A stretch of 64,000 nt of DNA from Castanea sativa (taxonomy: Eukaryota; Streptophyta; Magnoliopsida; Fagales; Fagaceae), in contig NC_134020.1 in the NCBI RefSeq assembly GCF_040712315.1, positions 10,199,251 to 10,263,250 on the forward strand, read 5' to 3'. Position 1 is the stretch's first letter. Every line of letters begins with the position of its first letter. Below are positions 34,870-47,784 of the stretch, piece by piece. The notes beneath the pieces are model-generated. The model saw nothing but the letters and a program-made list of their open reading frames with translations, was not told the origin of the DNA and ran no database searches. A program made the position numbers and the translations under genes.

Positions 34870-35066
34870 TGTGTGATCAATAATGGCCGTGTATCACATA
34901 GAGTCCAATGATTATATCTAGATCACAACACTACCCAAATATAAGATCTATAATATCATTTTGTTCTTAGAATCAAGCTTGTGAGACAATGAGATATGTG
35001 CAAAATAATAAGTCCAAACCCCACCTAAGTGTAAAATCAGGAACTTCTGGATAAGGGTAACGTATT

Positions 35067-35935
35067 TGTTAGGTTCTAAGACCTTAGGGACTAATGTATT
35101 AGAACTTCAATGTGTATTGTGTTGTCAAACCATGATCAAAACATTTAGTCTAGGTTTAGACTTGCTCAAAGTTTGGTTTAATGTAAATTTGGAATCGAGT
35201 AGTTGCTGGAAATTACTGTTCTATTTTTGCACGGCTCGATCGATCGAGAATAGTGGATCAGGAATTTTCTGCAGAATTTTAAGTCGACCCAAATAACAGT
35301 TCAAGCCCATTAAGGATTAGGGTTTCAGATCTACTTCTTCTAGTATATAAAGGAAACCTTAAACACGTTTTTATGAGAGCTTTTTAGAGAGATTAGAGTG
35401 CATCTTGTGCCTCTCTTGTGGATCTAGGGTTTGTACCCAAAAGCTCTCTAAGGATGCTCTTTATACTATGTGTGTGAATCTTTTGTGAGATCTAGAGGTG
35501 CTTGCCTTCACATACACTTAGGGTTATCAAGATCTAGATTGATATCAAGAGCTTGGTGATCAATTCAATTGCAGATTCAAGAGCTTAAAGATATACAAGC
35601 GGGAGTGCTTGTGCTTGCTGGGAATCCAAGAAGGAAGTAGTCTGTAGACTTGGAGCTATCATGTGGTCGTGGTAGTAAGTTTCTTACTCGAGGTAGCAAT
35701 AGGATATTAGTGGTCTAAGTCGCTATTTTGTAAACTTCAATTCTTCCATAGTGGATTCAGTTTTACTGGTTTGGTTTTCTTGGGTCATCATATCATTGTG
35801 TTCTTTATATTTTCACTGCTTTGTGTGATATGATTTATATGTGTTAACCTAGATCTGCATAATTTACCTAAGTTAATCACTTAGCTAAATAACTAGGTTA
35901 AAACTGGTTGTGTTTAAGGGGTCTAAAAACATACA
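35067..35935 (+). repeat. Copia-type 5' LTR
   Basis: It starts TGTTAGGTTCTAAGACC and ends AAAAACATACA. CTCGATCGATCGAG, a 14-base palindrome, lies near 35225. TATATAAAGGAAACC near 35342 is a likely TATA region. It lacks a segment near 35770 that the 3' LTR has (around CCTTGAGGATGGCTAAG). Confidence 0.9.
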
Positions 35936-35937
35936 AA

Positions 35938-35948
35938 TGGTATCAGAG
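35938..35948 (+). promoter_or_regulatory. Primer-binding site, Met-tRNA type
   Basis: TGGTATCAGAG follows the LTR end by two bases. Confidence 0.85.
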
Positions 35949-36008
35949 TGGGTTAGCTCTAGTGTTTAGATCTTTTGATCTAAGAGTTGATCCTTGATCT
36001 TTGTTATC

Positions 36009-36834
36009 ATGGACAATTTGAAGTGTCTTTCTACTCGTGTTTTTTATGATTTGAATAAAAAGGACAATGTTGTTTTTGTTAATTTTTTCGATGCTTGTGA
36101 AACTCTTCATAAGGAATTATTGAAATTTATTGCTAAGAAATTCAAGGAATAGTTAAAATTGGCCAATCTTGAAAAAGAGGAATTGGTTGTTAGATTAGAT
36201 GAATCTAATAAAAAGAATGAATTTTTGAGAAATCAAATTTCCACTCAAGATGAGAAGATGAAAAGCTTGGAACAAGAGTTAATTGAATCTAAAGCTAAAA
36301 TTGAAAATTTGACTAGTACCAAGCCTGGTGTTGATAACAGAAGTATTTCTGTTTCTCTTAAGCCTAAAACTGATAAAGTTTATATCCCTCCTTTCAAGAG
36401 GAATTTTAAAGAAAAAGACTTATTCTGCTAGGTTAGACAAAGGTAAAAGTTCTGATGTAAACGCTGAAATTTCTAAACCTATGTCTAAACCTACTATTAG
36501 AGAGCATAAGAAATCTGTTTTTGTGTCTACCTGTCACCTTTGTGGTGTTGTTGGTCATATTAGACCAAATTGTTCTTTGTTGAGACAAAAACCAAAATCT
36601 GAGACTAGATTTGCTGTTAGGAATACTGATGTTCATGTTTGTCACTTTTGTGGTGTTTCTGGTCACATTCGTCCTAATTGTCATAAATTGAAATTTAAAC
36701 ATTCTGTACTTCAATCTAGGATATGTGATGATATTTCTCCTGCCATAAGTCCAAATAAATTGTTTCATATGCTTTTGAAAAATTTAAGCTTATTGGCTTG
36801 TGAAAGGAATTTGCAGGATTTTAGTCTTTCTTAG
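36009..36834 (+). pseudogene. gag with two CCHC zinc knuckles (broken)
   Basis: The frame opens at ATG 36009 (MDNLKCLSTRVFYDLNKKDN), meets an in-frame TAG after KKFKE near 36150, and goes on as coiled coil (NLEKEELVVRLDES). Near 36415 the frame shifts and continues with two zinc knuckles of the CX2CX4HX4C form: CHLCGVVGHIRPNC and CHFCGVSGHIRPNC. The ORF ends at 36834. Zinc knuckles bind element RNA for packaging. A gag alone with no pol marks the element as dependent on others. Two knuckles in a long coiled-coil gag resemble large-gag Copia families. Confidence 0.8.
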
Positions 36835-36839
36835 AAGAT

Positions 36840-39477
36840 TGGTGTAATCCCTCAAATACACTTTGCTTCACATGGATTTTCACCTACAAAGCCAAAGACT
36901 CGTGCTATATGGGTGAGAAAAGATTCTCTAAGGTGAGTGTTGCTGACTTGTCCCTGATTTAATTCTTTCAATTAATTGTGGACATGTTTTCTTTTAGTTT
37001 TTGGTTGTTTTATTTTCTTAAGTTATTTTGTTTTTTTTAAAAAGAAAAAAATCCAAAAACATTGAAAATTTTCAAAAAGACAAAAATATTTTATTTTGTG
37101 TCTTGTTTTATTTGTTTTGAGGATTACATAAGTTATAATATCTCTCTCTTGATTTAGAACATGCTTGACATTATGGAGAAACTTGAATAGTATGTGTTAT
37201 ATAAGTGCTAAGCTATTTATGATTTTGTACGAGTATGTACTAGTTTGTACATATACTCATGAGTTAATTAAGAAATTGATATTTCTTGTTTGTGTACCCT
37301 CTATAGCTTAGTTAAGCATCATCATGCATAGCTTTGCATTGTTCTTTTAGTATAATGTGTGCTTTTTGTTTTTTGTCAGAAATTTTTTTTTGAAACCAAA
37401 AGGATTTTTATTTCTTTTGTATTACACATCATGGATATGTAATTGAGGTTGGCCGTATTATCTTTACATAACTTGTTTATGTACTTTGTTTAGCTTGGAT
37501 GAGCTGATTTTATTGCACTTTACTAGTTTGAGCTTTATAGTGCATGTTGTGTGGGAAGATGTTTATAATTTTTTATCACTTTATCTTAATCATAAAGTCA
37601 CATGCCTTTGATTGTCTAACTTGATCTTAATGAGAAATGTGTAAATAACCATCTCACCACTATTTACTAGCCAATCATGAACGCTTAGTGCATATCATAT
37701 AATTTTGTGCTCGAGAAAGTGTAGCACATGCACAAAAAGATCATAAGGTGTAGCCTCAGTTTAATGCTAAAATTGTTGTGTACATTATTGGACTATAATT
37801 AAATCAATCAAATAAAATTGGTGTGTACATTATCCCGACTATTTTCTAATAATTTCCAAATCAAATAAAATTGGTGTGCACATTATGAGGCAAATCAAGA
37901 AACTTACATGATTGCAAGCTTGTTTTCTAGGAGATGTGAGAGTTATATGATGTAACTCTTTAAGTGATAGTTTCTTTCAACTTTATGTGATGAATTTTGT
38001 AGAAATTGTGATTGATTACTATCTACATATCACCTCACATGTATCTCAAGATTTTGCTAATTGCACACACTACACAAGTTACTCTTTGTTAAACTTGGTG
38101 CATGATATTGTGTGTGAATTTGGTTTGGTCATCCAAGATTATGTGTTCTATGGTGTTTGATGCAAAATATAGTTAAGGATTGGCAAAAATTGTGTTTTTG
38201 ATGATTAAAAACTTTGTTTTGAAGATCTGGGTTGAATTCTAGTGTTTTTGAAAAAAATTTAATCTCATACTCATGCATTTCATTCATGAAACACTATGCT
38301 TTGAGGAGTTTCTGCATTACAATGCTCTATTTTTCAAAAATTTGATTTTTCCAGATTTTCGATCGATCGAATCTATTTTTCGACCGATCGAAAATGTGTT
38401 AAAATTTTTTGGTTAGCTTCTGCCTGACTCGATTGGTATTTGATCGATGCTTGACCAATTGAAACTGAAAAATTTTCAGTTTTTAAGTTTTTGACCAAAA
38501 TTTTTTTCATGCATCATTTATGTTTAGGATTCACATGCATTGCATTGTTTTTTGTATCCATCTTGAAATTTTGCAGTCATATCTCTCATTGTTTTCACAC
38601 ATAACATGCATACACTTAGCTAAATTGGGTACTCAACTTGATTTAAAAATTGATTGATTAATTTTTGAGTCCTTTGTACATTTTAGTATATGCTATTTTT
38701 TATGTGTGAACTACAGAAAATATTTTTCTTAAAAGATATGATGGATAATCAATGAGCAAATATTTTCTCTGCTCATGCAACTGTTTATGGGTCACATAGT
38801 GTTAAGTTTTCATATATTGAAAGAGAGAATATTTTTCTTCAAGTGAATTCTCAAATGTTTTTTTTTGTTTGGTTTGTGTCTTTTTATTTATCCCCACCTC
38901 CTAAATTTTCCTCTACATTGTTTTTTCCCAAAACTTGTTTTGTTTTTCCTATTATTATAGGGGGGAGAAAAGTTTTTTTTACCTTTGTTGTTCTTAGAGG
39001 GAGTTGTTGCTCTTCATAGGGGGAGTTGTTTCATTGGTTCTCTATTTCCTCTTATTATTTGTTGCGTATGTTTCTGTTTACTCTTTGATTGGGTTGTCTT
39101 TGTCAATACGTGACAAAAAGGGGGAGAAATAGATGAAATTTGGAAAAGTTTTAGGGGGAGATGAAATTGTTTTTGAAAGGAGGAGAAAATAAATTTTTTG
39201 ATATATCTAACTTAGGGGGAGAGTTAGTTTACTTTTAGTTTTATATTGTGTTTCATATTGGTTTACTTGTATCTTCGACACATGCGTTTATGTGTTTATT
39301 AAGTGTTTCAGGAATATACAGGTTGATTCAGTCATGCTGCTGTCTACACTTGCAATTGATAGATAGTAGTTAAGTTGAATTTGTTTTTGTTTTTGGGCAT
39401 TTTGTAATGGGCTGTTTTTGTAACTTTGAGCATTTTGTTTATTTTGTGTTTAGTCACAGAATGCCAAAGGAGAAGAT
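36840..39477. other. Non-coding interior of the Copia-type element
   Basis: No pol domain is seen in any frame. GATCGATCGA and CGACCGATCGA motifs lie near 38360-38390. Six G-rich motifs of the GGGGGAG or GAGGGAG type lie between 38958 and 39225. The polypurine tract is at 39466-39477. Confidence 0.65.
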
Positions 39478-40380
39478 TGTTAGGTTCTAAGACCTTCAGG
39501 ACTAATGTATTAGAACTTCAATGTATATTGTGTTGGCAAACCATGATCAAAACATTTAGTCTAGGTTTAGACTTGGTCTAAGTTTGGTTTAATGTAAGTT
39601 TGGAATCGAGTAGTTGCAGGAAATTACTGCTTTATTTCTGCACGGCTCGATCGATCGAAGAATAGACTCGATCGATCGAGAATCGTGGATCAGGAATTTT
39701 CTGCAGAATTTTAAGTCGGCCCAAACAGCAGTTCAAACCCATTAAGTATTAAGGTTTCAGATCTACTTCTTCTAGTATATAAAGGAAACCCTAAGCACGT
39801 TTTTATGAGAGCTTTCTAGAGAGATTAAAGTGCATCTTGTGACTCTCTTGTGGATCTAGGGTTTTGTACTCAAAAGCTCTCTAAGAATGCTATTTATGCT
39901 GTGTGTGTGAATCTTTTGTGAGATCTAGAGGTGTTTGCCTTCACATACACTTAGGGATATCAAGATCTAGATTGATGTTAGGAGCTTGGTGATCAATTCA
40001 GTTGCAAATTCAAGAGCTTAAAGATATACAAGCGGGAGTGCTTGTGCTTGCTGGGAATCTAAGAAGGAAGTAGTCCGTGGACTTGGAGCTGTCACGTGGT
40101 CTTAGTAGTAAGTTTCCTACTCGAGGTAACAATAAGATGTTAGTGGTCTAAGTCGCTATTGTGCAAACTTCAATTCTTCCATAGTAGATTCAGTTTTACC
40201 TTGAGGATGGCTAAGTTAAAACCTCCCTAGGTTTTTTACTGGTTTGGTTTTCCTGGGTCATCATATCATTGTGTTCTTTATATTTTCGCTGCTTTGTATG
40301 ATATGATTTATATGTGTTAACCTAGATCTGCATAATAACTAGGTTAAACTAGTTATGTTTAAGGGGTCTAAAAACGTACA
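39478..40380 (+). repeat. Copia-type 3' LTR
   Basis: It matches the 5' LTR but carries an extra copy of the CTCGATCGATCGA motif near 39650-39680 and a segment near 40199-40235 absent from the 5' copy. It lacks about 27 bases near 40335. Confidence 0.9.
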
Positions 40381-40385
40381 GTATT

Positions 40386-41076
40386 ACTTAGTTGGAAACA
40401 ATAATGCATGTTAGACGTGATGCTTAGACAAAGAGAGAGAGGAAAAATGTGTCTAATCAGTTTTGTGTATAGTCATTGAAGAGAAGGAATAAATTATGCA
40501 GTTCAAATTTGTACTAAATAAAAAGTATTGTATGTTAGGCTATGTTACAAAAATTTGTTATGTTCCAATTGGAAAATTAAAATAAAATCATATTAATAGC
40601 AAACAAAAATATCAAGATCCATCATCTTATAAAAATAATTGGGAACATGTTCATGAAAAATCAACTCATTCTAATGAAGTCACCCAAAATATGAATTGCA
40701 TGACAAATTTTATGTAGTCCTAGACCTTCACAAATTCCAATCAAATTTACCTATATATATAGTACTAGACCTATCATTTTCAATTTTTTTTTTTTTAAAA
40801 ATCTATGAGGCCTATTTTTTAAATGTTTTAATATGTGAGAGTGAAAGTTTACCCAATTGTTCATACATTGTATATATCACTTATTGGACAAGGGGCCTCA
40901 AGAAGAGAAGGCCCTCCTATATCCAAACCATGGGGACAATTTTGAGTAGTTGGATAATAAGCAAGAGAACAATTTTATTATATCAAAGAGAAAAATATAA
41001 TATAATATACTATTACACATAAATAGTTTTTCCTAACAGACACTTAGCTTCAATAACTAGAACTCAATGAACATAC
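40386..41076. other. Spacer in the PMD gene
   Basis: AT-rich sequence with a T run near 40787. No recognised feature. Confidence 0.5.
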
Positions 41077-41829
41077 CTAATGGCAAGGGGCTTTGAGTGC
41101 ACTGGCGGTAAAGGCGGCCTCACAATAGGGCAAATTCGTGGGAACCTTGAATAGGCCCATAGCTGCACCAACAATAGTGCTCCTCCAATCTGCATCGCAT
41201 CCTTCTTCGATGCACTACAAAGCTGCCTGTACAGCCAAGCCAATGCTGCACTACCCCAGCTATATTGTCTCGCATTGCTAATTGGGTTGAGGATCTGCAG
41301 AGGCAAGAGTGAAACCCAGTCCACCGACTTGTCCATGAACAACAAGGTCCCCATCCAAACAAGTAGGTAGTAGTGGGCATGTTGCTGCACTACTTCGTCA
41401 CTGACGTTCGCTGCTGGGGGAACCTTAAACTGTGCATCAAGCCACGTGTATCTTATCCTCGCCCCAGCAAGGATAGTCGTGCTTGTGTTCAATCTCGAGG
41501 GCAGAGGTTCATGGCCCAACAAATATCGGCAAGAATGGCTCTAATTTAGGTCTATCCTCCCAATGACAGGCAACCCATCCACCGGAATCCCCAGCATCAC
41601 CTCTATATCTTGCAAGGTGATGCCCATTTCTCCATGGGGTAAGTGGAACGTGTGCGTCTCCAAACGCCACCGCTTGACCAAGGCCGTGATCAAGGCATGG
41701 TCGACCTCCATATCGGGAACCTTGAATAACCTGGTGAAACCTGCTGCTTCTATGTACTGCATGATACTTGGGTCTAGCCCACCCTGCAGCAGTACACATT
41801 TACGGAGTCGAACCTTTACGACGCTAGGC
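41077..41829 (-). pseudogene. PMD gene, first visible exon (core domain)
   Basis: The frame reads GLDPSIMQYIEAAGFTRLFK, then ITALVKRWRLETHTFHLPHG and EMGITLQDIEVMLGIPVDGL, the core of the plant mobile domain. At 41541-41543 an in-frame TAG stands where Trp is expected; the same frame continues with LGHEPLPSRLNTSTTI, HYYLLVWMGTLLFMDKS and YSWGSAALAWLYRQLCSAS. The exon ends at a strong GTATGT donor (41076), phase 2. The upstream border is an AG near 41830. Apart from the one nonsense codon the 250-residue exon is open. PMD proteins are often carried by Mutator-like elements, but no such ends were found. Confidence 0.88.
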
Positions 41830-43446
41830 ACCTCTTACACACGGACAAGCATTGTGTTAGGTAGTGCACAAGAGGTAATTATAAAACGGAGATGCATTAA
41901 TAATACTACTACAAACCTCGTCGGCGGCGTGCCTCCAAAGTGGAGTAGACTAATGATCCGGCTGCCGGTTCAATTGGGTATCATCTTCGGATCCAAGCTC
42001 CACTCTATCCAGTGCCTACATATCTGACACGGCAGCAAATAGATTGTTAGCAGTTATTAAGGATTCACTCTATGACAAGTAAACCACAATTAATATAAAA
42101 TAAAAGCATGGATATAGTAAGACATATCATGATCCCAACAAGATTGTCAACATCACTTCTTACCCCAACTTAACATACAACCCAAAAGCAATCAAATTAA
42201 AGCTTAAATAAATAAGAACTTGCCAGAATTTTAATAATAACACCTTTTTTTTCTATTATCTGTAATTGAAGTAAAAAAAACAAACAAAAAATCCATCAGG
42301 ATAATAGACCAAGTCACAGTCAAAACATATAGAGAAAGATTTTATATAATAATAAAAACATGGCAAACACAATTTGGAGGCCCAATTTTGTAAGCAAATG
42401 ATTCAAGGATTGTAGCTAAGCCAGTCATTGAAAAACAGAGTTCAATCTCACATCCAAAGAATCCATCATAACTTAGATACACAACAACGAGGCTATTTTG
42501 CAAAAACGATATAACATTGAGAATCAAAAACACCTATTCCTAATAATGCTGCTTTAATCCAGATAAAATGCTCATCAAGTCAATTTGTAAAACAAACGCA
42601 CTTTTAGGCTCACAAAACGCCTAACCAAATGGACCCTAATGCTACAACGACAATTAATTTGGCTAATTTTTATTGATTTTCATCTACTATTATTAACTTG
42701 ACACCTTGGCAACTGTCATATATTTTGTGAAAAAATATATCTATATATATATATTGTGTTCACTTGTCCATCATTGAGTCATCATACTGTTTTAAGTCCC
42801 TAAATTGTACTGACTTGATTTTAAGTTCCACAAAGGTGACATTAATTATAGACAGTATATTGCTTGTTAGATCGTCTTTTTCAAAGTAAAAAATAAAACA
42901 CTAGTTTGTTCATCCTTAGTCTCTAGAGATTATATGGATAGTCCAATGCATGATCCCTATCTTAAGGTGCCTACAAAGTTTAGTTTTTTTATTTGAACAG
43001 CAGCATTAAGGAATATGGAATTGTCGTGTTTTCTTATGTGAATTGGGAACTGCTATCTATTGTCCTAAACTAAAACATATCTCAAGGGATTAGCCTGTAG
43101 ATGATCTTCCCTTTGCATTTGGTAAACACGGATGCCATTTTCTTTTTTAATTGTTATATTTAATTGTCTTGACAAATGGTGAACAAGTTTGAATAAGTTT
43201 TCACATTTTTAATGCATGTGGGATTAGGCATCAGTTTGAAACTATTCTTCACTTTGGCTGAATCTTCTGAGTCTAAGTATTTTTCTTGAACTATTGAGTG
43301 TTCCAATTTAGTCCTTAAAATATCAAAATCACCGCAGTGTTACCCTTACCATCTTATAGGTCAGACTCATACCAATATAAATTTATTAAGTAGCAAATCT
43401 TATGTATGTGGATACAAATGCACGCACACCATCTAGTGGGAATCAA
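41830..43446. other. Spacer upstream of the PMD exon
   Basis: A possible further exon on the minus strand (around 41920-42020, with SRIISLLHFGGTPPT) is open except for one TAG but I do not recognise it. The remainder is AT-rich. Confidence 0.4.
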
Positions 43447-43447
43447 A

Positions 43448-43496
<49 letters not shown>
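43447..43496. repeat. (TA)n microsatellite
   Basis: TA run of about 45 bases with one G, ending in ACACAC. Confidence 0.95.
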
Positions 43497-43498
<2 letters not shown>

Positions 43499-45843
43499 GA
43501 AGATATAAAGGGTCCCAGATTTCCATCTGGTGGGAATCTTATATCATCACCATTGTTGTGGTAATCTCATTCCCATGAAACATGATAATATAATTCCCGT
43601 TGGAAAGTGACATTCCTGGAATGTATTGTGTTAGTGAACCAAACATGGGAATTAAGTCAAATTCTTGAAAAGTTATGGGATTCTATGAGCTAAATGACTA
43701 ATTAACGTGCTAGAAACTTGATTGATAACTACATGTTCAACATCTGAACAATATTTAAATGCGATAGTTCTTTTTGGTTTATGATGTCTTTGACAGTGAT
43801 TTTAATAGGGAAAATATCAATTACAATTATTAGGAGCTGTATATTAGGTTTCCATTTAAATTTAACCATGCAACCCACAATATGTGATCTTCCCCCAAGG
43901 ACATTTAAATTCAACTCTATGGCTTATGACCAATGCAGTCACATAGTTGACTTTAATTAGGGAATGTAAGGTGCATCACTTAAAGAACTATACCTTTTGT
44001 CCATTTTAATACTATGTTAAAGCTTATGCTTAGGTCACAATGTTAAATTCAATTTTAAGAGACGTATAGCATTATTACATAGTAACTACAAGAATAAGTG
44101 ACTACCAATGTCCATACACCAAGTCCCAAAGCATTTATGATGATGGAGCCCTAAAACCAATGGAAATCATGGAGGAGAAAGAAATTAGCACTTTGGGAGG
44201 CTAGGTTTTTCACTATACCTAGTTATTGGGGCTAACCACTCTATTTTAGTACTTTTTTTTTTCAATTAAGAACAGTGTTTGTTACACACACTGTCCATTA
44301 TAATTGAAAACATGACTTTAAATCACATTTTCAAGTTTAAGATTGTGATTTTAAGTTACATTTTCAATTATAATTGGTTGTGTGTACAACAAGTTTCTCC
44401 CTCTGATTAAATACCCCCTATAGTAAACTCTAGGACTAGGGTTTCAATGGTAGGTTGCCTTCATGGGCACTCATTTGGCCTTAAAGCACGGCTTGATGCC
44501 AACATCCACCCACTCAACCATGATGAGAAGTTGAGCACCTATCTAGAATGTATTCATCGCATCTGCTCCATCAGTTTATTTTGCACATACAATGGGAAAT
44601 TGTCCATACAACTAACCAGCCAAAACTGCATGGCCAAGACATATAATTAAGTTTAATCAAAATCAACATATAGTATAACCCCTAAATGAAACAACAACAA
44701 CAAAAAAATGGCTTGCTATGCCTTAAATCTATCTAATCATGTTAGATTTCGATTCTTTTAATCCCTCATGTGCTTTAACTAACTCAAAACCATGCTTAAC
44801 CACAATAGCAAAATTATTTACTCACATTCATGTCCAGACACTTTGAGTCAACATGAATCCACTCAACTTTGTCTCAATCACTTTTCTAGTTATGTCTCAC
44901 AAAACTAGTATATATAATCCAAGGACCGTCGATGAGAGAGTATGTAAAAAAATAACACTAAAACAAGAATGGAATACAAACTATTTAAATGGGTTGGGAG
45001 CAAGGAGTGCTTCACAAAATCCTCATCTCATTGTCATTCCTACTTACAAATAATACTCACAAAATTCATTAATACATACTAACTCAAAACTCATTACACC
45101 CAAATCACATCTAACTCACATATATGAGTATCTTTCCATCCCAAATGTTACTAAGATCTTTCAGCCTCCAAACATAATCTCATTATGAATTTAATTTAAA
45201 ACCTCCAAATAAAGTCATATTATATTTATATATTGTTCATGCAGGTTTATTTCAGTTTCAAGGAACTACCAAATAATTTCCATATACGGTAGGAACAACT
45301 TAAACCAAAATCCCAATTAGGAAAAAGCCTCCACTTGGGATAAAGTCACCAAAACTTTCACAATGGTGGTAATATGTAAAATTATATTATCTATGTTTTA
45401 GAAAATAATACTACTAAATTAATTTTTAACAAGAAAGATTCTTTCCTTTTGCACTCTAAAATCTCTAATATACCTAACAAAATGGTATATATAAACGCAA
45501 TGCAAAGCTTATTGTTAAGTTGTTCCATAATTATCAACTAGGTATATTAAGACACTTCATTCCTTATGTTCCAATACAAGTATTTTACTCAGCTTGCTGC
45601 ACATGTTCTATTCCTTTTTAATCCCCAGTGGCATGGAGATTTCATGACACTGTCAGCAGCTGATATTTTCTCCTTTTCACCCTATTGTACGTAAAGGATG
45701 ATAGAACGAGAGCCGAGAGGGTCTTTTGGTATTGTAGGTGCATGAAAATACACAAATCAAAGCAAAACAAGAGTCGTATTGAGACCTTCTCAGCATAAAG
45801 CAAAGGGGGTTCCATCCTTGTCACGTTCGAAACCAGCTAAGCC
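43497..45843. other. Intergenic spacer, no gene seen
   Basis: AT-rich sequence. The short ORFs at 44447 and 44853 have no domain or codon-use support. Confidence 0.55.
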
Positions 45844-45863
45844 CTCTCTCTCTCTCTCTCTCT
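45844..45863. repeat. (CT)n microsatellite
   Basis: Ten CT units. Confidence 0.95.
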
Positions 45864-47566
45864 AGGTTCGAGAAAGTGTATGCAACAGAATCCAATCCAA
45901 CCTATAAAGAATACAATCACCCTTAACTCCATGAAGTAAAAAAAACTGACAAACCCCAAACCCTTTCTCTCCTATATCTCTTCCTTCCTCCAGTTTCTTT
46001 TATAGACCCAATTATTAAAACTACATTCAATTTATACTTTTATACATGGTTTAACTACATTCAACCATCCAATTATTATGACTACATTCAACCTTGGCCC
46101 TTAACTATATTTCTGTATATATACACGGTTTACATCTAATTTATACTTTTCATTATGTGATATCTTTTCTGAGGTTAGAAAGTTTTTGTTTTAGTTTTTA
46201 GTTTGTTTAATTTGCATGTATCTATGGTGTATGCAATTAGAAATTTTTATAATTCGGTTATTACAATAAGTACTAGTTTAGAGACTTCACTGTCTTTTAT
46301 TAAACAGCAACTATGGGGATGGTCTTATACGTTCTATCACCAATATAATGAATTTTTAGTTCAAATCACAAAACTCAACCTTAAGCCATTGGCCTCTGTA
46401 CCAAACTGTTGCCTCTCCCACTTTAAATCAATCAATTGAAGAGAAAAAGAAGGGAAGGGATGGGGGGTTTGATTTAAGGCAACTCACAGAAGTTACTGCT
46501 ATATTGACATATCATCTCAATAGTTTATTTATTAACAAATCATCCCAACAGTAGTTATTTAAACCCAAGATGCCAAGATGAAGAAAAAATTGTGGCACTA
46601 ATCCCAAATCAAACATATAATGCTCGTAGAGTTGAAATAAAGGAATTAAGAAAAAGGGAAAGAGGGCCAAAGGATTCAGTGTATACATTATGCATTCAGC
46701 ACAAAAGGAGCAGTCAAATTTGTACAGCTTCATCAAAAGATGAAATCGTATAATGCATAGAGGTGAATTAGATGAAAACTACGACAACTGTTCAGAAAGG
46801 CTTAATTAAAAAACAAAAGGACAATAACAAGCAAAGATTTTTTTTTTTTTTGATAATAGGGATTGAATATACAATTATACATAGGATTCCTTTGTCATAA
46901 ATTATTGCCAAACTTCCTCTTCTAACAATAGAGATAGAGGTGATGCATGATTTAAGACTGCTGTAACTTCACTCTAACACAAAACAACAATTGTGACAAC
47001 TTTAATTTAATGAATCTGATACAGGACAGAAGCCTTAATGGATCTGATACAAATTTTGATGCAAGAATTTTAAAAACTCAGCATTCAGTTAAGGTTCTTG
47101 AATAGGGTTTTGATGTTTAAGGGTTTAGGTAGGTTAGGTAATAAAATATTGGATCTTGAATAAGTCTGATGATTGTTTGCCTATTTGGTGTTAAAACAGT
47201 GAATAGAACAAGAAACGGATAAGGATAAAGGATAGGCAATCACATCTAGGTTCCTTAAGCAGTTAGATTTAGGAATGAGAAGGTAATCACATCCATAAAG
47301 CTTAAACTAATCTCTTGAAGTTGTCTTTTGGTCTCACAAATACCAACTTATTATAGGGAGAAATTCCTTGGAAGTGGCTCTAATATGCTAGCTAGAACCT
47401 CATGGATATCATGAGATCTTAAAAACTATTAAACCAACCCTTAACAAGTTAATTTTTACACACTATACAAAGTATTTAAACAAAACAATCACATTACATT
47501 TATAATGTCATCATTGCAGCATATAAAAGACAACAAACCATTGAATTTAAATTATTAAATTTACTA
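45864..47566. other. Intergenic spacer, no gene seen
   Basis: AT-rich sequence without recognised features. Confidence 0.55.
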
Positions 47567-47777
47567 CTTTTAAGTAAGTTTCAAAGAATAAACTTTGTCA
47601 ACAGATACACAAACAAAAATCATCTTTCACCATCATCATCCAAAAATCTCTACTTAAAGCTAAAATTCATGAACCCAGCAACACAGAGATCAAATTTACT
47701 ACTTTTAAGTAAGTTTCAAAGAATGAATTCGGCCAACAGACACACAGACAAAAATCATCTTTCACCATCATCATCCG
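47567..47777. repeat. Direct repeat, about 85 bases, period 125
   Basis: AAATTTACTACTTTTAAGT begins at 47567 and again at 47692. Both copies continue to CATCATCATCC with a few changes. The second copy ends near the 5' limit of the LINE. Confidence 0.85.
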
Positions 47778-47784
47778 AACATCA

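Larger units (their letters stand above)
35067..40380 (+). mobile_element. Non-autonomous Copia-type LTR retrotransposon
   Basis: LTRs of 869 and 903 bases are flanked by GTATT (35062-35066 and 40381-40385). A Met-tRNA primer site, a gag with two zinc knuckles and a purine-rich end (AAAGGAGAAGAT) are present. RT, RNase H and integrase are absent; 2.6 kb of AT-rich non-coding DNA (36840-39477) with repeated GGGGGAG motifs stands in their place. LTR and gag style suggest Copia, but without pol the superfamily is inferred. It lies in a PMD gene intron. Confidence 0.85.
13572..41829 (-). pseudogene. PMD (MAIN-like) gene, decayed, 28 kb long
   Basis: Four exons on the minus strand read in the order expected for one plant-mobile-domain protein of the MAIN-like / phosphatase 7 long form type: 41829-41077, 34561-34474, 15762-15366 and 14264-13572. 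Some family members act in meristem genome maintenance and many are transposon passengers. Exon borders fit GT-AG rules and the protein order runs without a gap from the PMD core to the low-complexity tail. Stops and frameshifts occur in every exon. The introns contain a Copia-type element, a Tat-type element with a nested hAT, and a short hAT. About 1.9 kb of coding sequence is recognisable in 28 kb. The linkage of the exons into one gene is an inference from order, phase and strand; a first exon upstream of 41829 is probably missing or unrecognised. Confidence 0.75.

Noticed and set aside
41890..42027. Possible extra 5' exon of the PMD gene
   Set aside because: Open except for one TAG and followed by a plausible donor, but the residues do not match the family N-terminus that I know.
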